A stretch of DNA of 64,000 nt. It comes from Bacillota bacterium (GTDB taxonomy: Bacteria; Bacillota; Clostridia; Tissierellales; Peptoniphilaceae). The stretch lies in NCBI GenBank assembly GCA_023443025.1, contig JAEZWM010000049.1:82233-146232 (forward strand). Reading direction: 5' to 3'. The notes beneath the pieces are model-generated. The model was given only the letters and a program-made list of their open reading frames with translations, made no database searches and was not told the DNA's origin. Shown here piece by piece: positions 1 to 8,380 of this stretch. Position numbers and translations under genes: made by a program. Each line of letters opens with the position of its first letter. Within the stretch, counting starts at the first letter, position 1.

Positions 1-630
1 ATAAATCTTGAGAGAGAAGGTTTTGAAGTAATTGAAGCAGAAACCGGCGAGAAAGGTGTTGAGCTAGTTAGAACTGAAAATCCTGATCTTGTCGTGCTTG
101 ATATCATGTTACCGGGCATTGATGGATATGAGGTTTGTAAGATAATTAGGTCCGAGTATCCAAAATTAGGTATAATAATGCTTACAGCGAAGACACAAGA
201 TGTCGATAAGATTATTGGTCTTGAGAGTGGGACTGATGATTACATGGTTAAGCCTTTTAATCCAAAAGAGTTAATACTTAGAATTAAATCATTGATAAGA
301 AGACTGGATGTAGAAGTTAAAAGCGAGGATGAAATTGCAGATGGGCCATTTAAACTTGATAGGTATTCAAGGTCTTTCTATAAAAACAATGTAGAAATAG
401 AATTGACCCCCACAGAACTAACGATTATCAATCTTTTTATATCTAATCCTGGCAAAGCATTTAGTAGAAGTGAACTACTGGATTTAACCTGGGGTCCTGA
501 TTATATGGGTGAAACAAAGATTGTCGATGTAAATATTAGAAGAATTCGTGCAAAAATCGAAGATGATCCTAGCAAGCCAGAATACTTAGAAACCGTTTGG
601 GGGATTGGTTATAGGTGGAAGCAAAACTAA
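1..630 (+). CDS. OmpR/PhoB-family response regulator, 5' end outside window
   Basis: DNA-binding response regulator of a two-component system; phosphorylation by the adjacent kinase should control its binding to promoters. The reading frame is open from base 1, so the first part of the receiver domain is missing and 209 residues are visible. The phospho-acceptor Asp is encoded at 100-102 (VVLDIMLPG), followed by the conserved Thr in IIMLTA and the Lys in VKPF. A winged-helix domain fills the C-terminal half (TPTEL, then RIRAKIEDD and the closing VWGIGYRW). It overlaps the kinase gene by 16 nt, so the two are translationally linked. The family is certain; the regulon is unknown. Confidence 0.95.
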   Translation: MNLEREGFEVIEAETGEKGVELVRTENPDLVVLDIMLPGIDGYEVCKIIRSEYPKLGIIMLTAKTQDVDKIIGLESGTDDYMVKPFNPKELILRIKSLIRRLDVEVKSEDEIADGPFKLDRYSRSFYKNNVEIELTPTELTIINLFISNPGKAFSRSELLDLTWGPDYMGETKIVDVNIRRIRAKIEDDPSKPEYLETVWGIGYRWKQN

Positions 631-2054
631 ATAAAAAGCCATTTAGATCAAGTATAAAAAATAAAATAGTTGGAAATTACCTGTTTCTATTTATAATATC
701 CATTTTTATTTTTGAACTTTTCCTGATGTACTCAGTAAGATATTACTACTATTCTACAGTGGAGGGTATGCTAAGAAGCCAGGCAAAGTATAGTGCTGAG
801 TTATATTTGTCATATCAATCTGATATTAGTTTAGAACAAGCCATCCTGAGTGATAGAGATCAATATTATAGACAAAATGTATCTCAAGTTCAAGTTTTAG
901 ATAATGCAGGGAGAGTACTTTTAGATAATATTGGAACAACTTCAGTAGGACAAATAATAGAGACTGAAGACGTTACAAGTGCACGCGGTGGTAAAGAAGG
1001 TAGAAGCGTTCACACTCCTTTTTATGATGATTATAATGTAATGTCTTATTCTGTGCCATTGTATAATAGAACAGAACAAGTAGGCATTATAAGACTTATT
1101 ACATCGCTTAAAAGGATAGATAATATTATAGCTAGGCGAAATGTAATATTTGCTATATTTGGCGTGGTCTTAACAGGAGCGATGATAGTAATAAGTTTTC
1201 TAATTGCTAATTCAATTGTAAAACCAATAAATGAGCTTACAGAAGTTGCAGAGAAGTTGGCGGAAGGTAAGTTTGAAGAACGAGCAGACGAAAAAAGCAA
1301 TGATGAAATAGGAAAACTTGCTAGTACTATGAACTTTATAACTGAGAACATTAATAAGAAAGAACAACTAAAAAATGACTTTATTTCTTCGATTTCTCAT
1401 GAACTCCGAACTCCTCTTACATCTATAAAGGGATGGGCGGTAACATTACAAGATGAAGTCGATGAAGAAACAATCCTTAAAGAGGGATTGATAATAATAG
1501 AAAAAGAATCAGACAGGCTAAAAACAATGGTTGAGGAACTTTTAGACTTTTCGAGATTTACCGCAGGAAGAATAGAACTTAATAAAGAGATGGTGAATCT
1601 CACTCCTATAGTTAAATCTATCAATAAACAGTTAACTCCTAGGGCAGTTAATTCCGGTATAAATATGATAATTAATTATGATTCGGAAAATATAACAGCT
1701 TTTGTAGATAAAAATAGAATTCGACAAGTACTGATAAATTTACTGGACAATTCCTTAAAGTTTACAGACAATGAAGGTGTAATAATTACCAATCTTTTTG
1801 AAAAGGAAAATGAGGCAATCATAGAAGTAATAGATACCGGAATTGGAATTGATTCTGAAGAGATTGCCTTAATTACAGGGAAGTTTTATAAAGGAAGGGA
1901 TAGCAATTCTCATACAGGCCTAGGACTTTCTATCTGCGAGGAGATTGTAAAACTACATGATGGAAAGATGATAATTGAAAGTAAGATAGGCGAAGGTACA
2001 AAGATTGCTGTTAAATTACCAAAAGGTGATGATAAATATGAAGAAAAGCATTAA
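615..2054 (+). CDS. Sensor histidine kinase (HAMP, HisKA, HATPase)
   Basis: Membrane sensor kinase of 479 residues, partner of the preceding regulator. Transmembrane helices lie at about 21-43 and 177-199 and enclose an extracytoplasmic sensor of about 130 residues. A HAMP segment follows at about 200-250. The phospho-acceptor is His262 in SHELRTPL, and the ATPase domain shows NLLDNSLKFT, DTGIGI and GLGLSI. Start is GTG at 615, inside the end of the regulator gene; no strong ribosome site precedes it, which fits coupled translation. A lipoprotein gene begins inside its 3' end. The signal sensed cannot be read from the sequence. Confidence 0.95.
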   Translation: MEAKLNKKPFRSSIKNKIVGNYLFLFIISIFIFELFLMYSVRYYYYSTVEGMLRSQAKYSAELYLSYQSDISLEQAILSDRDQYYRQNVSQVQVLDNAGRVLLDNIGTTSVGQIIETEDVTSARGGKEGRSVHTPFYDDYNVMSYSVPLYNRTEQVGIIRLITSLKRIDNIIARRNVIFAIFGVVLTGAMIVISFLIANSIVKPINELTEVAEKLAEGKFEERADEKSNDEIGKLASTMNFITENINKKEQLKNDFISSISHELRTPLTSIKGWAVTLQDEVDEETILKEGLIIIEKESDRLKTMVEELLDFSRFTAGRIELNKEMVNLTPIVKSINKQLTPRAVNSGINMIINYDSENITAFVDKNRIRQVLINLLDNSLKFTDNEGVIITNLFEKENEAIIEVIDTGIGIDSEEIALITGKFYKGRDSNSHTGLGLSICEEIVKLHDGKMIIESKIGEGTKIAVKLPKGDDKYEEKH

Positions 2055-3531
2055 ATTAAGTATTCTAATATTATTATGCGTAGTATTAACATCATGTTCC
2101 ACTTTGGTAGAAAGAATAAAATTTGATGGAATAACTGACGATATTATAAAACCACAAAATAATAAAATGATTATAGAGGGAACCTGGAAGATTGCTGAGA
2201 AATTAGTGCCTGATAGCATTGAACAAGACATTATTGAAAAATATAATAATGCTAACTGGTTTTATATTTCAGATGAATTAGTTAAATTTCAAAATAGGTT
2301 TACTACTAATCCTAGTTTTAAAACAAGGTATATCAATTATAATGAATTTATGAAAGATTCTTTAAAGGGTTCCATTAATACTGATATAATTGATGGAGAA
2401 GGATCAATATTAACAGTAACAGATGGTCAATACTTCTATCAGGATATTCTCGTATTAAGTGAAGAAAAGATTGCTTTTTTATACGATGGAATTCTGTTTA
2501 TATTTGACAAAGTTGACAATAATGTATCAAAAGAAATCATAGCAGAAGCTAGAGAACTAAGTAAAACTGAAGTATCAAGCGAAAATGATAAAAATAATAA
2601 AAGAAGTGATACAGCAGTACTGCTCGGTATCAAAACACCAAGGAAGGACCAACAAGGTAACAGTTACTATACCTATAAAACTGTTATGATTAGAAAAACA
2701 TCGAATAAAGAACCTGTAATCTATTCCATTAAAAATCTTCTTCTTCCTAGAAATACAGGTTTTTGGATGGTTGGGCAAGAACATATCGTTGATGAAAACG
2801 GATCTAGAGATGTACTGTTTGCAAACCCTCTGGCCGTGGAAAACACTAATAGTAATAGGTATCTACTTGGAGACAAGAATAACAGCTCAATAACTTATCT
2901 TGGTAAAGATTATGTATCATTGGAAATATATAATTATATAAGTTCAGACAGAACTTATGGTATATTCAATCTGAATTCGCTTGCGGATAATAATAAAATA
3001 GATGTTATGGAAATAGCGGGAGAAACCGGAGTTCAAACTTTTAGAGATGATACTGTTAAAGCTCTTAGTGGGACCACTATAGAAGGAAACATCCTTGAAT
3101 TAAACAAAACAAATAATATTGGTATAAAAAGAACTAATGATAGATGGAACTTTATTTCTAATATTGTTTTGAAACATAATAGTAACCTACAAACTAGGGA
3201 ATACAGAGTTTCCTTAATCCCAACCATAGATATCATTGAAAACGACACTCTTTCAGTTCCTTGGGAATCGATTAAAAATAAACTTCCCGGTGCGATTGAT
3301 GCATATTCATCTCCGGATGAAAGTATGTTAGTTGTACAAAATAGCAATGAGTTACTTGCATATGATTTAGAAAACGGAATAATATCTAATGAAAGTTTCT
3401 TATCCGCTAGAATAAATGAAACGGATAGAATTATTATGGCTCAATGGGTACAAGGAGAACAGACTTCAGTTTGGGAAGAGACATTAAGAAATCAGGAGAT
3501 TGTGCCAATTAACTTTATTTATCCACATTAA
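2038..3531 (+). CDS. Lipoprotein of unknown function in two-component operon
   Basis: A 497-residue exported lipoprotein. I chose ATG 2038, preceded by AAAGGTGAT, over an in-frame upstream codon, because it gives a clean signal peptide: MKKSIK, a hydrophobic core, then lipobox LTSC with the lipidated Cys at residue 20. The rest is hydrophilic and predicted extracellular; I recognise no domain. It overlaps the kinase gene by 17 nt, making a regulator-kinase-lipoprotein operon. By analogy with other such trios it could be a ligand-sensing accessory or an output of the system; that is inference. A hairpin at 3546-3570 ends the operon. Confidence 0.8.
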   Translation: MKKSIKLSILILLCVVLTSCSTLVERIKFDGITDDIIKPQNNKMIIEGTWKIAEKLVPDSIEQDIIEKYNNANWFYISDELVKFQNRFTTNPSFKTRYINYNEFMKDSLKGSINTDIIDGEGSILTVTDGQYFYQDILVLSEEKIAFLYDGILFIFDKVDNNVSKEIIAEARELSKTEVSSENDKNNKRSDTAVLLGIKTPRKDQQGNSYYTYKTVMIRKTSNKEPVIYSIKNLLLPRNTGFWMVGQEHIVDENGSRDVLFANPLAVENTNSNRYLLGDKNNSSITYLGKDYVSLEIYNYISSDRTYGIFNLNSLADNNKIDVMEIAGETGVQTFRDDTVKALSGTTIEGNILELNKTNNIGIKRTNDRWNFISNIVLKHNSNLQTREYRVSLIPTIDIIENDTLSVPWESIKNKLPGAIDAYSSPDESMLVVQNSNELLAYDLENGIISNESFLSARINETDRIIMAQWVQGEQTSVWEETLRNQEIVPINFIYPH

Positions 3532-3545
3532 TAACAAATAGTTAA

Positions 3546-3578
3546 GGCTGGAGTTATATACTCTCCAGCCCTTCTTTA
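3546..3578. terminator. Hairpin between convergent genes
   Basis: GGCTGGAG at 3546-3553 pairs with CTCCAGCC at 3563-3570. On the + strand it is followed by a pyrimidine-rich CTTCTTTAT. It lies just after the lipoprotein gene and overlaps the stop codon of the opposing GIY-YIG gene, so it may serve both strands. The T-run is imperfect. Confidence 0.65.
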
Positions 3579-3844
3579 TATAGTGTTCTGATTTGGTTTT
3601 TGTTTGATTCAATTAATTCCAACTTTTTTACTTTTGGTAATTTTTTTATTGATCTCTCGCGTTTTAGTGCAGATCCAACATTTGATATTTGTTCTATATA
3701 TGAATAACAAACTGGAGTTCTACCTCTTGTATATTTTGAAGCTTTTCCTTCATTATGTGTTTTTAATCTATTGATTAAATCGTTGGTAATACCTGTATAC
3801 AATGTATTATCAGAACATTTTAAAATATACACAAAATACTTCAT
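3554..3844 (-). CDS. GIY-YIG nuclease-superfamily protein (UPF0213/YhbQ-like)
   Basis: A 96-residue single-domain protein of the GIY-YIG superfamily. YVYILKC near residues 4-10 and LYTGIT near 17-22 form the two-part signature. A conserved-type Arg (NRLKTHN) and Glu (RERSIKKL) follow in the expected order. Small stand-alone members of this group (YhbQ, YazA) are common in bacteria; nucleic-acid cleavage is assumed from the fold and a precise role is not established. Its start overlaps the stop of recX by 4 nt (ATGA), so it is co-translated with recX. Confidence 0.9.
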   Translation of the reverse strand: MKYFVYILKCSDNTLYTGITNDLINRLKTHNEGKASKYTRGRTPVCYSYIEQISNVGSALKRERSIKKLPKVKKLELIESNKNQIRTLYKEGLESI

Positions 3845-4458
3845 TCTATACCTACTTCATTAAATACTCTATTTATGATATCAGAGCTAAACCCTTTTCT
3901 ATAAAGATAATGATATGCTTTGTTTTTGTCTTTATAATCATCTAAAGGAATATTATGATATTTAAAATTAAACAATTCTACTGCGATCTCAAATTCTTCA
4001 TCATCAGAATAACTTTTCAAATGTTCATCAATGATAGAGTCATTAAACCCTAACCCTTTTAATTGATACCTTATCATTCTTCTCGACATTTTATTTATTT
4101 GTTTTTTATAATCTATAAAATCTTTAATAAAAGCAATGTCATCGATCAAACCTATATCAACAAACTCAGATATAATCTGATATATTATTTCATCTTTAAC
4201 TTCTTTACGTACTAAATAATTCTCTAATTGATGAGTAGATATAATTCTCTTACTTGCGTATTTAAAAGCAAGCATTCTATTAGAGTTATAAGAGGAATAA
4301 TCGAATAATTTTTTATAGGTGTCAAAATCAATTTCTTTACCTTCTGAAAGTTCTAGCTCCTCGACTTGTTCATAACTGAGTACATATTCCTTATCATCGT
4401 CGTCTTTGACTAAAAAATGGGATTTGGAATTATCATACTCTATATTAATAATTTGCAT
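3841..4458 (-). CDS. recX: Regulatory protein RecX
   Basis: RecX binds RecA filaments and modulates recombinase activity. The 205-residue length and the arrangement of three-helix repeats fit the family: a helical region around RMLAFKYASKRIISTHQLENYL, then GLIDDIAFIKDFIDY, then RRMIRYQLKGLGF. The ATG at 4456-4458 lies 1 nt after the stop of a 28-codon reading frame, and its own ribosome site is weak, which suggests translation coupled to that frame. recA itself is far away, at 61889. No SOS box is visible upstream. Confidence 0.9.
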   Translation of the reverse strand: MQIINIEYDNSKSHFLVKDDDDKEYVLSYEQVEELELSEGKEIDFDTYKKLFDYSSYNSNRMLAFKYASKRIISTHQLENYLVRKEVKDEIIYQIISEFVDIGLIDDIAFIKDFIDYKKQINKMSRRMIRYQLKGLGFNDSIIDEHLKSYSDDEEFEIAVELFNFKYHNIPLDDYKDKNKAYHYLYRKGFSSDIINRVFNEVGIE

Positions 4459-4459
4459 C

Positions 4460-4546
4460 TTATCTGAATACGACTAATAAACCAGGTAACAAGATAATAA
4501 GTGCAAGAATGGTTGCAACTATTCTAACTAAATTACTTTTTTTCAA
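4460..4546 (-). CDS. 28-residue membrane micro-protein upstream of recX
   Basis: A short frame starting at TTG (4544-4546), with a strong ribosome site AGAGGTGAT just upstream (complement of 4551-4560). The product starts MKKSNLVR, continues with about 18 hydrophobic residues (IVATILALIILLPGLLVV) and ends FR, so it should be a single-span membrane peptide. The stop lies 1 nt before the recX ATG. It may be a functional micro-protein, a translational leader for recX, or both. I do not recognise the family. Support is the ribosome site, start spacing and amphipathic layout. Confidence 0.6.
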   Translation of the reverse strand: MKKSNLVRIVATILALIILLPGLLVVFR

Positions 4547-4714
4547 ATTAATCACCTCTAAAATATATTATCACAAATAGTAATTCTTTTCTATATTAAA
4601 TACAATATTTCATGTTAAATACTAAAAAAGATTTCAAATTTATGTAATCTTGTTAATAAAGTGTATATTTAAAGCTTTTTATGATAAAATACTATTGAGT
4701 AGGAGGTGGATGAA

Positions 4715-5425
4715 TTGAATAAACTGTTTAGCAGCAACAAAGATACTACAAATCTTACTTCTAAAAAACAAAGTAGCGTTAACGATTTAAAAGAAAATTC
4801 ATTTAAAATTATGATTGTGGAGTTAATAATTAAATATATATATGAGTTTGGACCTTTAGAGGTAAAAAAATATGCGCTAGAATATGAACTTACAAAAACT
4901 AATAGAAGTTTAGAATTATTATCTGAATCGCTATCGGAGGGTTTGAAGATTGATGTTAATTATATATTTCAAGTAACAAACGAAGAATTCTATTCTATAG
5001 GTGTACTTGCTGACTATATAAAAGATAAAATCAATGATATTCATAAAAACATTGAGAATAATGAAACTTTGAAAGATGCTGAAGAATTAATGCAAAACAT
5101 CTATAAGATTATATCAACATTACATCCCGATTCTAAGAGCAAACTTAATACTTGGTCAAAAATTGACTGGAAAGATGAGTATGTTGAGAATTCAAGAAGT
5201 TATAAATCAATGGTCGAAAACAATTTAAACACAAATAAGGGGGACCTTTATTCATTAGAAGAATACCTCCCTGTAAATGTTATAGAATCAGTTAAAGATA
5301 ATAAGTTAATAAATTCTAAAAAAACTGAGCTAAACCAGACGATACATGATTTAGAGTCTATTAAAAGTGAGTTAGAACAACTTTTTTTAGCTCTATTACC
5401 AATTGAAGAAAACTATACAAATTAA
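4715..5425 (+). CDS. Unknown protein with an HPD motif (J-domain-like segment?)
   Basis: A 236-residue soluble protein of unknown function. I start it at TTG 4715, because AGGAGG at 4701-4706 sits 8 nt before it; the in-frame GTG at 4706 overlaps that site. The sequence is helical and charged. Around residues 128-183 it reads IYKIISTLHPDSKSKLN, a Trp-rich stretch, then KGDLYSLEEYL. An HPD tripeptide (137-139) behind a helix and a later GDL..LE..L segment recall J-domain-like proteins of Clostridia, but the match is only by eye. It opens an apparent operon with the PC4-like and cobalamin genes. A coiled coil is likely at the C-terminus. Confidence 0.7.
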   Translation: MNKLFSSNKDTTNLTSKKQSSVNDLKENSFKIMIVELIIKYIYEFGPLEVKKYALEYELTKTNRSLELLSESLSEGLKIDVNYIFQVTNEEFYSIGVLADYIKDKINDIHKNIENNETLKDAEELMQNIYKIISTLHPDSKSKLNTWSKIDWKDEYVENSRSYKSMVENNLNTNKGDLYSLEEYLPVNVIESVKDNKLINSKKTELNQTIHDLESIKSELEQLFLALLPIEENYTN

Positions 5426-5435
5426 GGAGAAGAAA

Positions 5436-5660
5436 ATGGCTGAATTTAAATTTGAAGTTGTAGAACAAATAGGTGTCCTTTCGGTAAATGCTAAAGGATG
5501 GAAAAAAGAATTTAATCTCGTTAGCTGGAACGAAAGAGATCCTAAATATGATATAAGAGAATGGGATCCGGAACATAAAAAAATGAGCAAGGGAATCACT
5601 ATGACTGAAGAAGAAGCAAAAATGTTATATGAAATATTAAAGGATGAGTTTGATAAATAA
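5436..5660 (+). CDS. YdbC-family PC4-like single-stranded DNA-binding protein
   Basis: A 74-residue protein of the bacterial YdbC/PC4 family, which has the transcriptional coactivator p15 fold and binds single-stranded nucleic acid. Family signatures are the N-terminal strand FKFEVVEQIGVLS, the Trp-containing segments GWKKEFNLVSWN and YDIREWDPEH, and the closing MTEEEAKMLYEIL helix. Start is ATG 5436 behind AAGGAGA. The stop overlaps the cobU start by one base (TAATG). Its role here is unknown; linkage to cobalamin genes is probably only operon packing. Confidence 0.85.
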   Translation: MAEFKFEVVEQIGVLSVNAKGWKKEFNLVSWNERDPKYDIREWDPEHKKMSKGITMTEEEAKMLYEILKDEFDK

Positions 5661-6196
5661 TGATTACATTGGTAATTGGTGGTGCAAGAAGCGGGAAAAG
5701 TGAGTTCGCAGAAAATTTAATAATCGATCAAACGGATGTCTGCTATATTGCAACCGCCAATATTACTGATGATGAAATGGCTTTTAGAGTTATGAAACAT
5801 AGGGAGCAGAGGCCTAAAGCTTGGAGAACTTGTGAGGAGAATGATAATGTTACTCTATGTATTGGCAAAGAAGCAACTTACTTGCTGGATGATATAACAA
5901 ATCTTATATCAAATATTATGTTTAATATGACATATGATAATGAAAATATTACGAATGAGATAATGATTGAAGTTGAAAAGAGTATTATTTTTAAATTAGA
6001 TAGTTTTATATCCGAGATAAGGATGAAGAATCTAAATTTAATAATGGTAACTAATGAAGTAGGTTTATCCATAGTTCCTGAAAATAAATTAGCCAGACAT
6101 TTTAGAGATATCCAGGGGAGAGTTAATAAATACTTAGCTCACAAAGCGGATGATGTTTATTTCATGGTTGCAGGTATTGAGGTAAAAGTAAAATGA
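5660..6196 (+). CDS. cobU: Adenosylcobinamide kinase/adenosylcobinamide-phosphate guanylyltransferase
   Basis: Bifunctional CobU phosphorylates adenosylcobinamide and transfers GMP to it, giving AdoCbi-GDP for nucleotide-loop assembly of cobalamin. The 178 residues match family length. The P-loop is GGARSGKS at residues 7-14. The guanylylated His is expected at His47 in KHREQRPKAWRT, which matches the family's HRxxRPxxW segment. It is followed with a 4-nt overlap by cobS. No cobT or cobD lies nearby, so the rest of the pathway must be elsewhere or the genes serve salvage. Confidence 0.93.
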   Translation: MITLVIGGARSGKSEFAENLIIDQTDVCYIATANITDDEMAFRVMKHREQRPKAWRTCEENDNVTLCIGKEATYLLDDITNLISNIMFNMTYDNENITNEIMIEVEKSIIFKLDSFISEIRMKNLNLIMVTNEVGLSIVPENKLARHFRDIQGRVNKYLAHKADDVYFMVAGIEVKVK

Positions 6197-6930
6197 TAAA
6201 TGGCTTTATTTTGGCAATCCAGTTTTTAACAAGGATTCCAATTAATAAGCAGGTAAAATTCAATAAAAAAAACATAAAGAATTCTTTAATGTTCTATCCA
6301 ATAGTGGGTTTATTTATAGGTATCTTAACATGTATACCTTTTATAGTCATTCCTTTTACTGAGTTTAGAATTTCGGCTATACTTGCTATATTAATATATT
6401 TCTGGATTACAGGTGGCCTTCATGCTGATGGTCTTGCAGATACACTTGATGGTTTTCTTGGAGGAAACTCTGCTGAAAAGACTCAAGAAATCATGAAAGA
6501 TAGCAGACTTGGAATGTTTGGTGTGATGGGAATAGTACTTTTGATTTTGGCAAAATATTCTCTTTATATTTCTGTTTCGATCTATCCCGTATTTATTGTA
6601 ATAGCAATAACAAATTCTAGGTTTGCCGGTTTACATGTATTAAATAATTACAAAACTCCGTCCACCGGTCTTGCAAGCATTATGTCTAATTCGAGAATTA
6701 GACATAATGAATATATTTTACTTATATTCTATATGATAACACTTGCTATATATAATAAATTTTATATAATTTCAACACTTATTGCAATATTAACCTCTCG
6801 AATTATTGCGGATAAATCAATTAAAAAGTTGTCCTATATAACGGGGGACATAATAGGAGCTTCTATCGAAATTAGTGAAATTACTTCGTTATTGACATTA
6901 TGGGGGATAAAAGTATGGATATTATCTTAA
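6193..6930 (+). CDS. cobS: Adenosylcobinamide-GDP ribazoletransferase (cobalamin synthase)
   Basis: CobS joins AdoCbi-GDP with alpha-ribazole (phosphate) at the membrane, the final assembly step of the nucleotide loop. The protein has 245 residues and about six hydrophobic segments. The family signature GGLHADGLADTLDGFLGG lies near residues 75-92 and SRLGMFGVMG follows it. It overlaps cobU by 4 nt and the downstream phosphatase gene by 16 nt. Identification is firm. Confidence 0.95.
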   Translation: MINGFILAIQFLTRIPINKQVKFNKKNIKNSLMFYPIVGLFIGILTCIPFIVIPFTEFRISAILAILIYFWITGGLHADGLADTLDGFLGGNSAEKTQEIMKDSRLGMFGVMGIVLLILAKYSLYISVSIYPVFIVIAITNSRFAGLHVLNNYKTPSTGLASIMSNSRIRHNEYILLIFYMITLAIYNKFYIISTLIAILTSRIIADKSIKKLSYITGDIIGASIEISEITSLLTLWGIKVWILS

Positions 6931-7490
6931 TTAGACATGGAGAAACAGTTTCAAATCACAATAAGTGTTTTAGTGAAGATAATACTGTACTTACAGAACT
7001 TGGTAAGGAGCAAATGAAAAGAGCATCTCGTAATTTAAGAAATTATAAGTATGATAAGGTAATTATAAGTCAGATGGATAGAGCCAAAGAGAGTCTTGAG
7101 ATTATGGATATAGAATCACCAAATATCAAAGTGGATAAAAGAGCCAATGAGTTTAACTTTGGAATTTTAAAAGGTTATTCTATAAATAATACTCAAAACG
7201 AATATGACGCTATTTTTAGTAAATGGTATGATGACCCTATCGACTATATTTTACCGGAGGGAGAAAGTCAAAGAATGCTCTTAGAAAGAGTTAAAAGTCT
7301 TTATTATGATCTTATTAAGAAAGATGAAAGTGTCCTAATAATCACTCATGATGGAGTTATAAGGGCATTTTTGTGTGCATTATTTGATACTCCTGATATA
7401 TATTTTAAACTAAAATCAGAAAATGGAAGTATTACTATAATACGTCATGAGGATGGATACTCCAGATTATATAAGTACAACGAAACTTAA
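6915..7490 (+). CDS. cobC: Histidine phosphatase, probable alpha-ribazole phosphatase
   Basis: A 191-residue phosphoglycerate-mutase-like phosphatase. The catalytic signature RHGE is at residues 7-10 (LIRHGETVSN), and the second catalytic His is in IITHDGVIRAF near residue 150. ATG 6915 is chosen because GGGGGAT lies 7 nt upstream, inside the end of cobS; the in-frame ATG at 6900 precedes that site. CobC in this family dephosphorylates alpha-ribazole-5'-phosphate, and the position directly after cobU-cobS supports it. Sequence alone cannot exclude another phosphomonoester substrate. Confidence 0.82.
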   Translation: MDIILIRHGETVSNHNKCFSEDNTVLTELGKEQMKRASRNLRNYKYDKVIISQMDRAKESLEIMDIESPNIKVDKRANEFNFGILKGYSINNTQNEYDAIFSKWYDDPIDYILPEGESQRMLLERVKSLYYDLIKKDESVLIITHDGVIRAFLCALFDTPDIYFKLKSENGSITIIRHEDGYSRLYKYNET

Positions 7491-7507
7491 ATAGGATAGG
7501 TGATAAA

Positions 7508-8380
7508 ATGAATAATAAAAAAGTTTCTTTGATACTTGAAGGCGGGGGAGCAAGATGTTCTTTTACGGCAGGTGTTTTAGATTACTTCATAGAAAAGCAG
7601 CTTGAATTTCCGCTTACTATTGCAGCATCATCAAGTGCATTTGTTGGTATCAATTATATTAATTCGCAGTTTAAAAGAATACTGTCTACTGTACTGAATA
7701 AATCATATTTGGATATTAAGAAAGATAAACATGCCCATGCAGATACCATTGATATGTTTGCATACTTAAATAATTTAGACAACTTACTTACAGAATATGA
7801 TTTTGAAGGTTTTTTAGAATCAAATAAAACACTTTTAATATCAACAACTGACCTTATAACAGGTGAAAATATATTTTTTAATGCAAATAAATCAAATAAT
7901 TATACTGAATTACTTAAACTAATTGCTGCAGCCTCATCACATCCGGATGTAGCAAAACCGGTGTCAATAAATTATTTTAAGTATTATAGTGGAAGTTGTT
8001 CTTCTAGAATCCCAATTCTAGAAAGTTTAAAACGTGGATATAACAAGTCAGTAGTCGTTTTAACTAGACCAATAGATCATATTATGGAAAGTGTAGATTA
8101 TAATTCGGAAACGCTTGATATGTTAGATAAGTATAAAAGCTTCTTACATACGGCTTACAATACCCATAAAAACTATAATGATACAAAAACCTATTTACAA
8201 TATATGGAATCGCATAAAGATGTAGTGGTCATATGTCCTAAAAAAGAAGCCATACAACATGAGTTTGATTTTAATTACTCAAGAATACTCATTCAGTATA
8301 ATGAAGGCTATAGCGCTGCTAAGGCAGCTTATATTGATATTCAAAATCTAACAAATAAGAAAGAGAATTGGTATGGTTAG
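7508..8380 (+). CDS. Patatin-fold protein with degenerate catalytic site
   Basis: A 290-residue protein of the patatin-like phospholipase family, YjjU-like branch. The oxyanion loop is intact (EGGGARCSF, residues 11-19, then TAGVLD). The nucleophile motif, normally GxSxG, reads A39-A-S41-S-S43: the Ser remains but both Gly are replaced. The segment that normally supplies the catalytic Asp (YxDGGxxDPIP) reads YYSGSCSSRIP at 159-169, so Asp is Ser at 161. The family's VVLTRP strand follows. It may therefore bind lipid without hydrolysing it, or act weakly. A GATAGGTGAT ribosome site precedes it, and it overlaps the nuclease gene by 8 nt. Confidence 0.85.
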   Translation: MNNKKVSLILEGGGARCSFTAGVLDYFIEKQLEFPLTIAASSSAFVGINYINSQFKRILSTVLNKSYLDIKKDKHAHADTIDMFAYLNNLDNLLTEYDFEGFLESNKTLLISTTDLITGENIFFNANKSNNYTELLKLIAAASSHPDVAKPVSINYFKYYSGSCSSRIPILESLKRGYNKSVVVLTRPIDHIMESVDYNSETLDMLDKYKSFLHTAYNTHKNYNDTKTYLQYMESHKDVVVICPKKEAIQHEFDFNYSRILIQYNEGYSAAKAAYIDIQNLTNKKENWYG

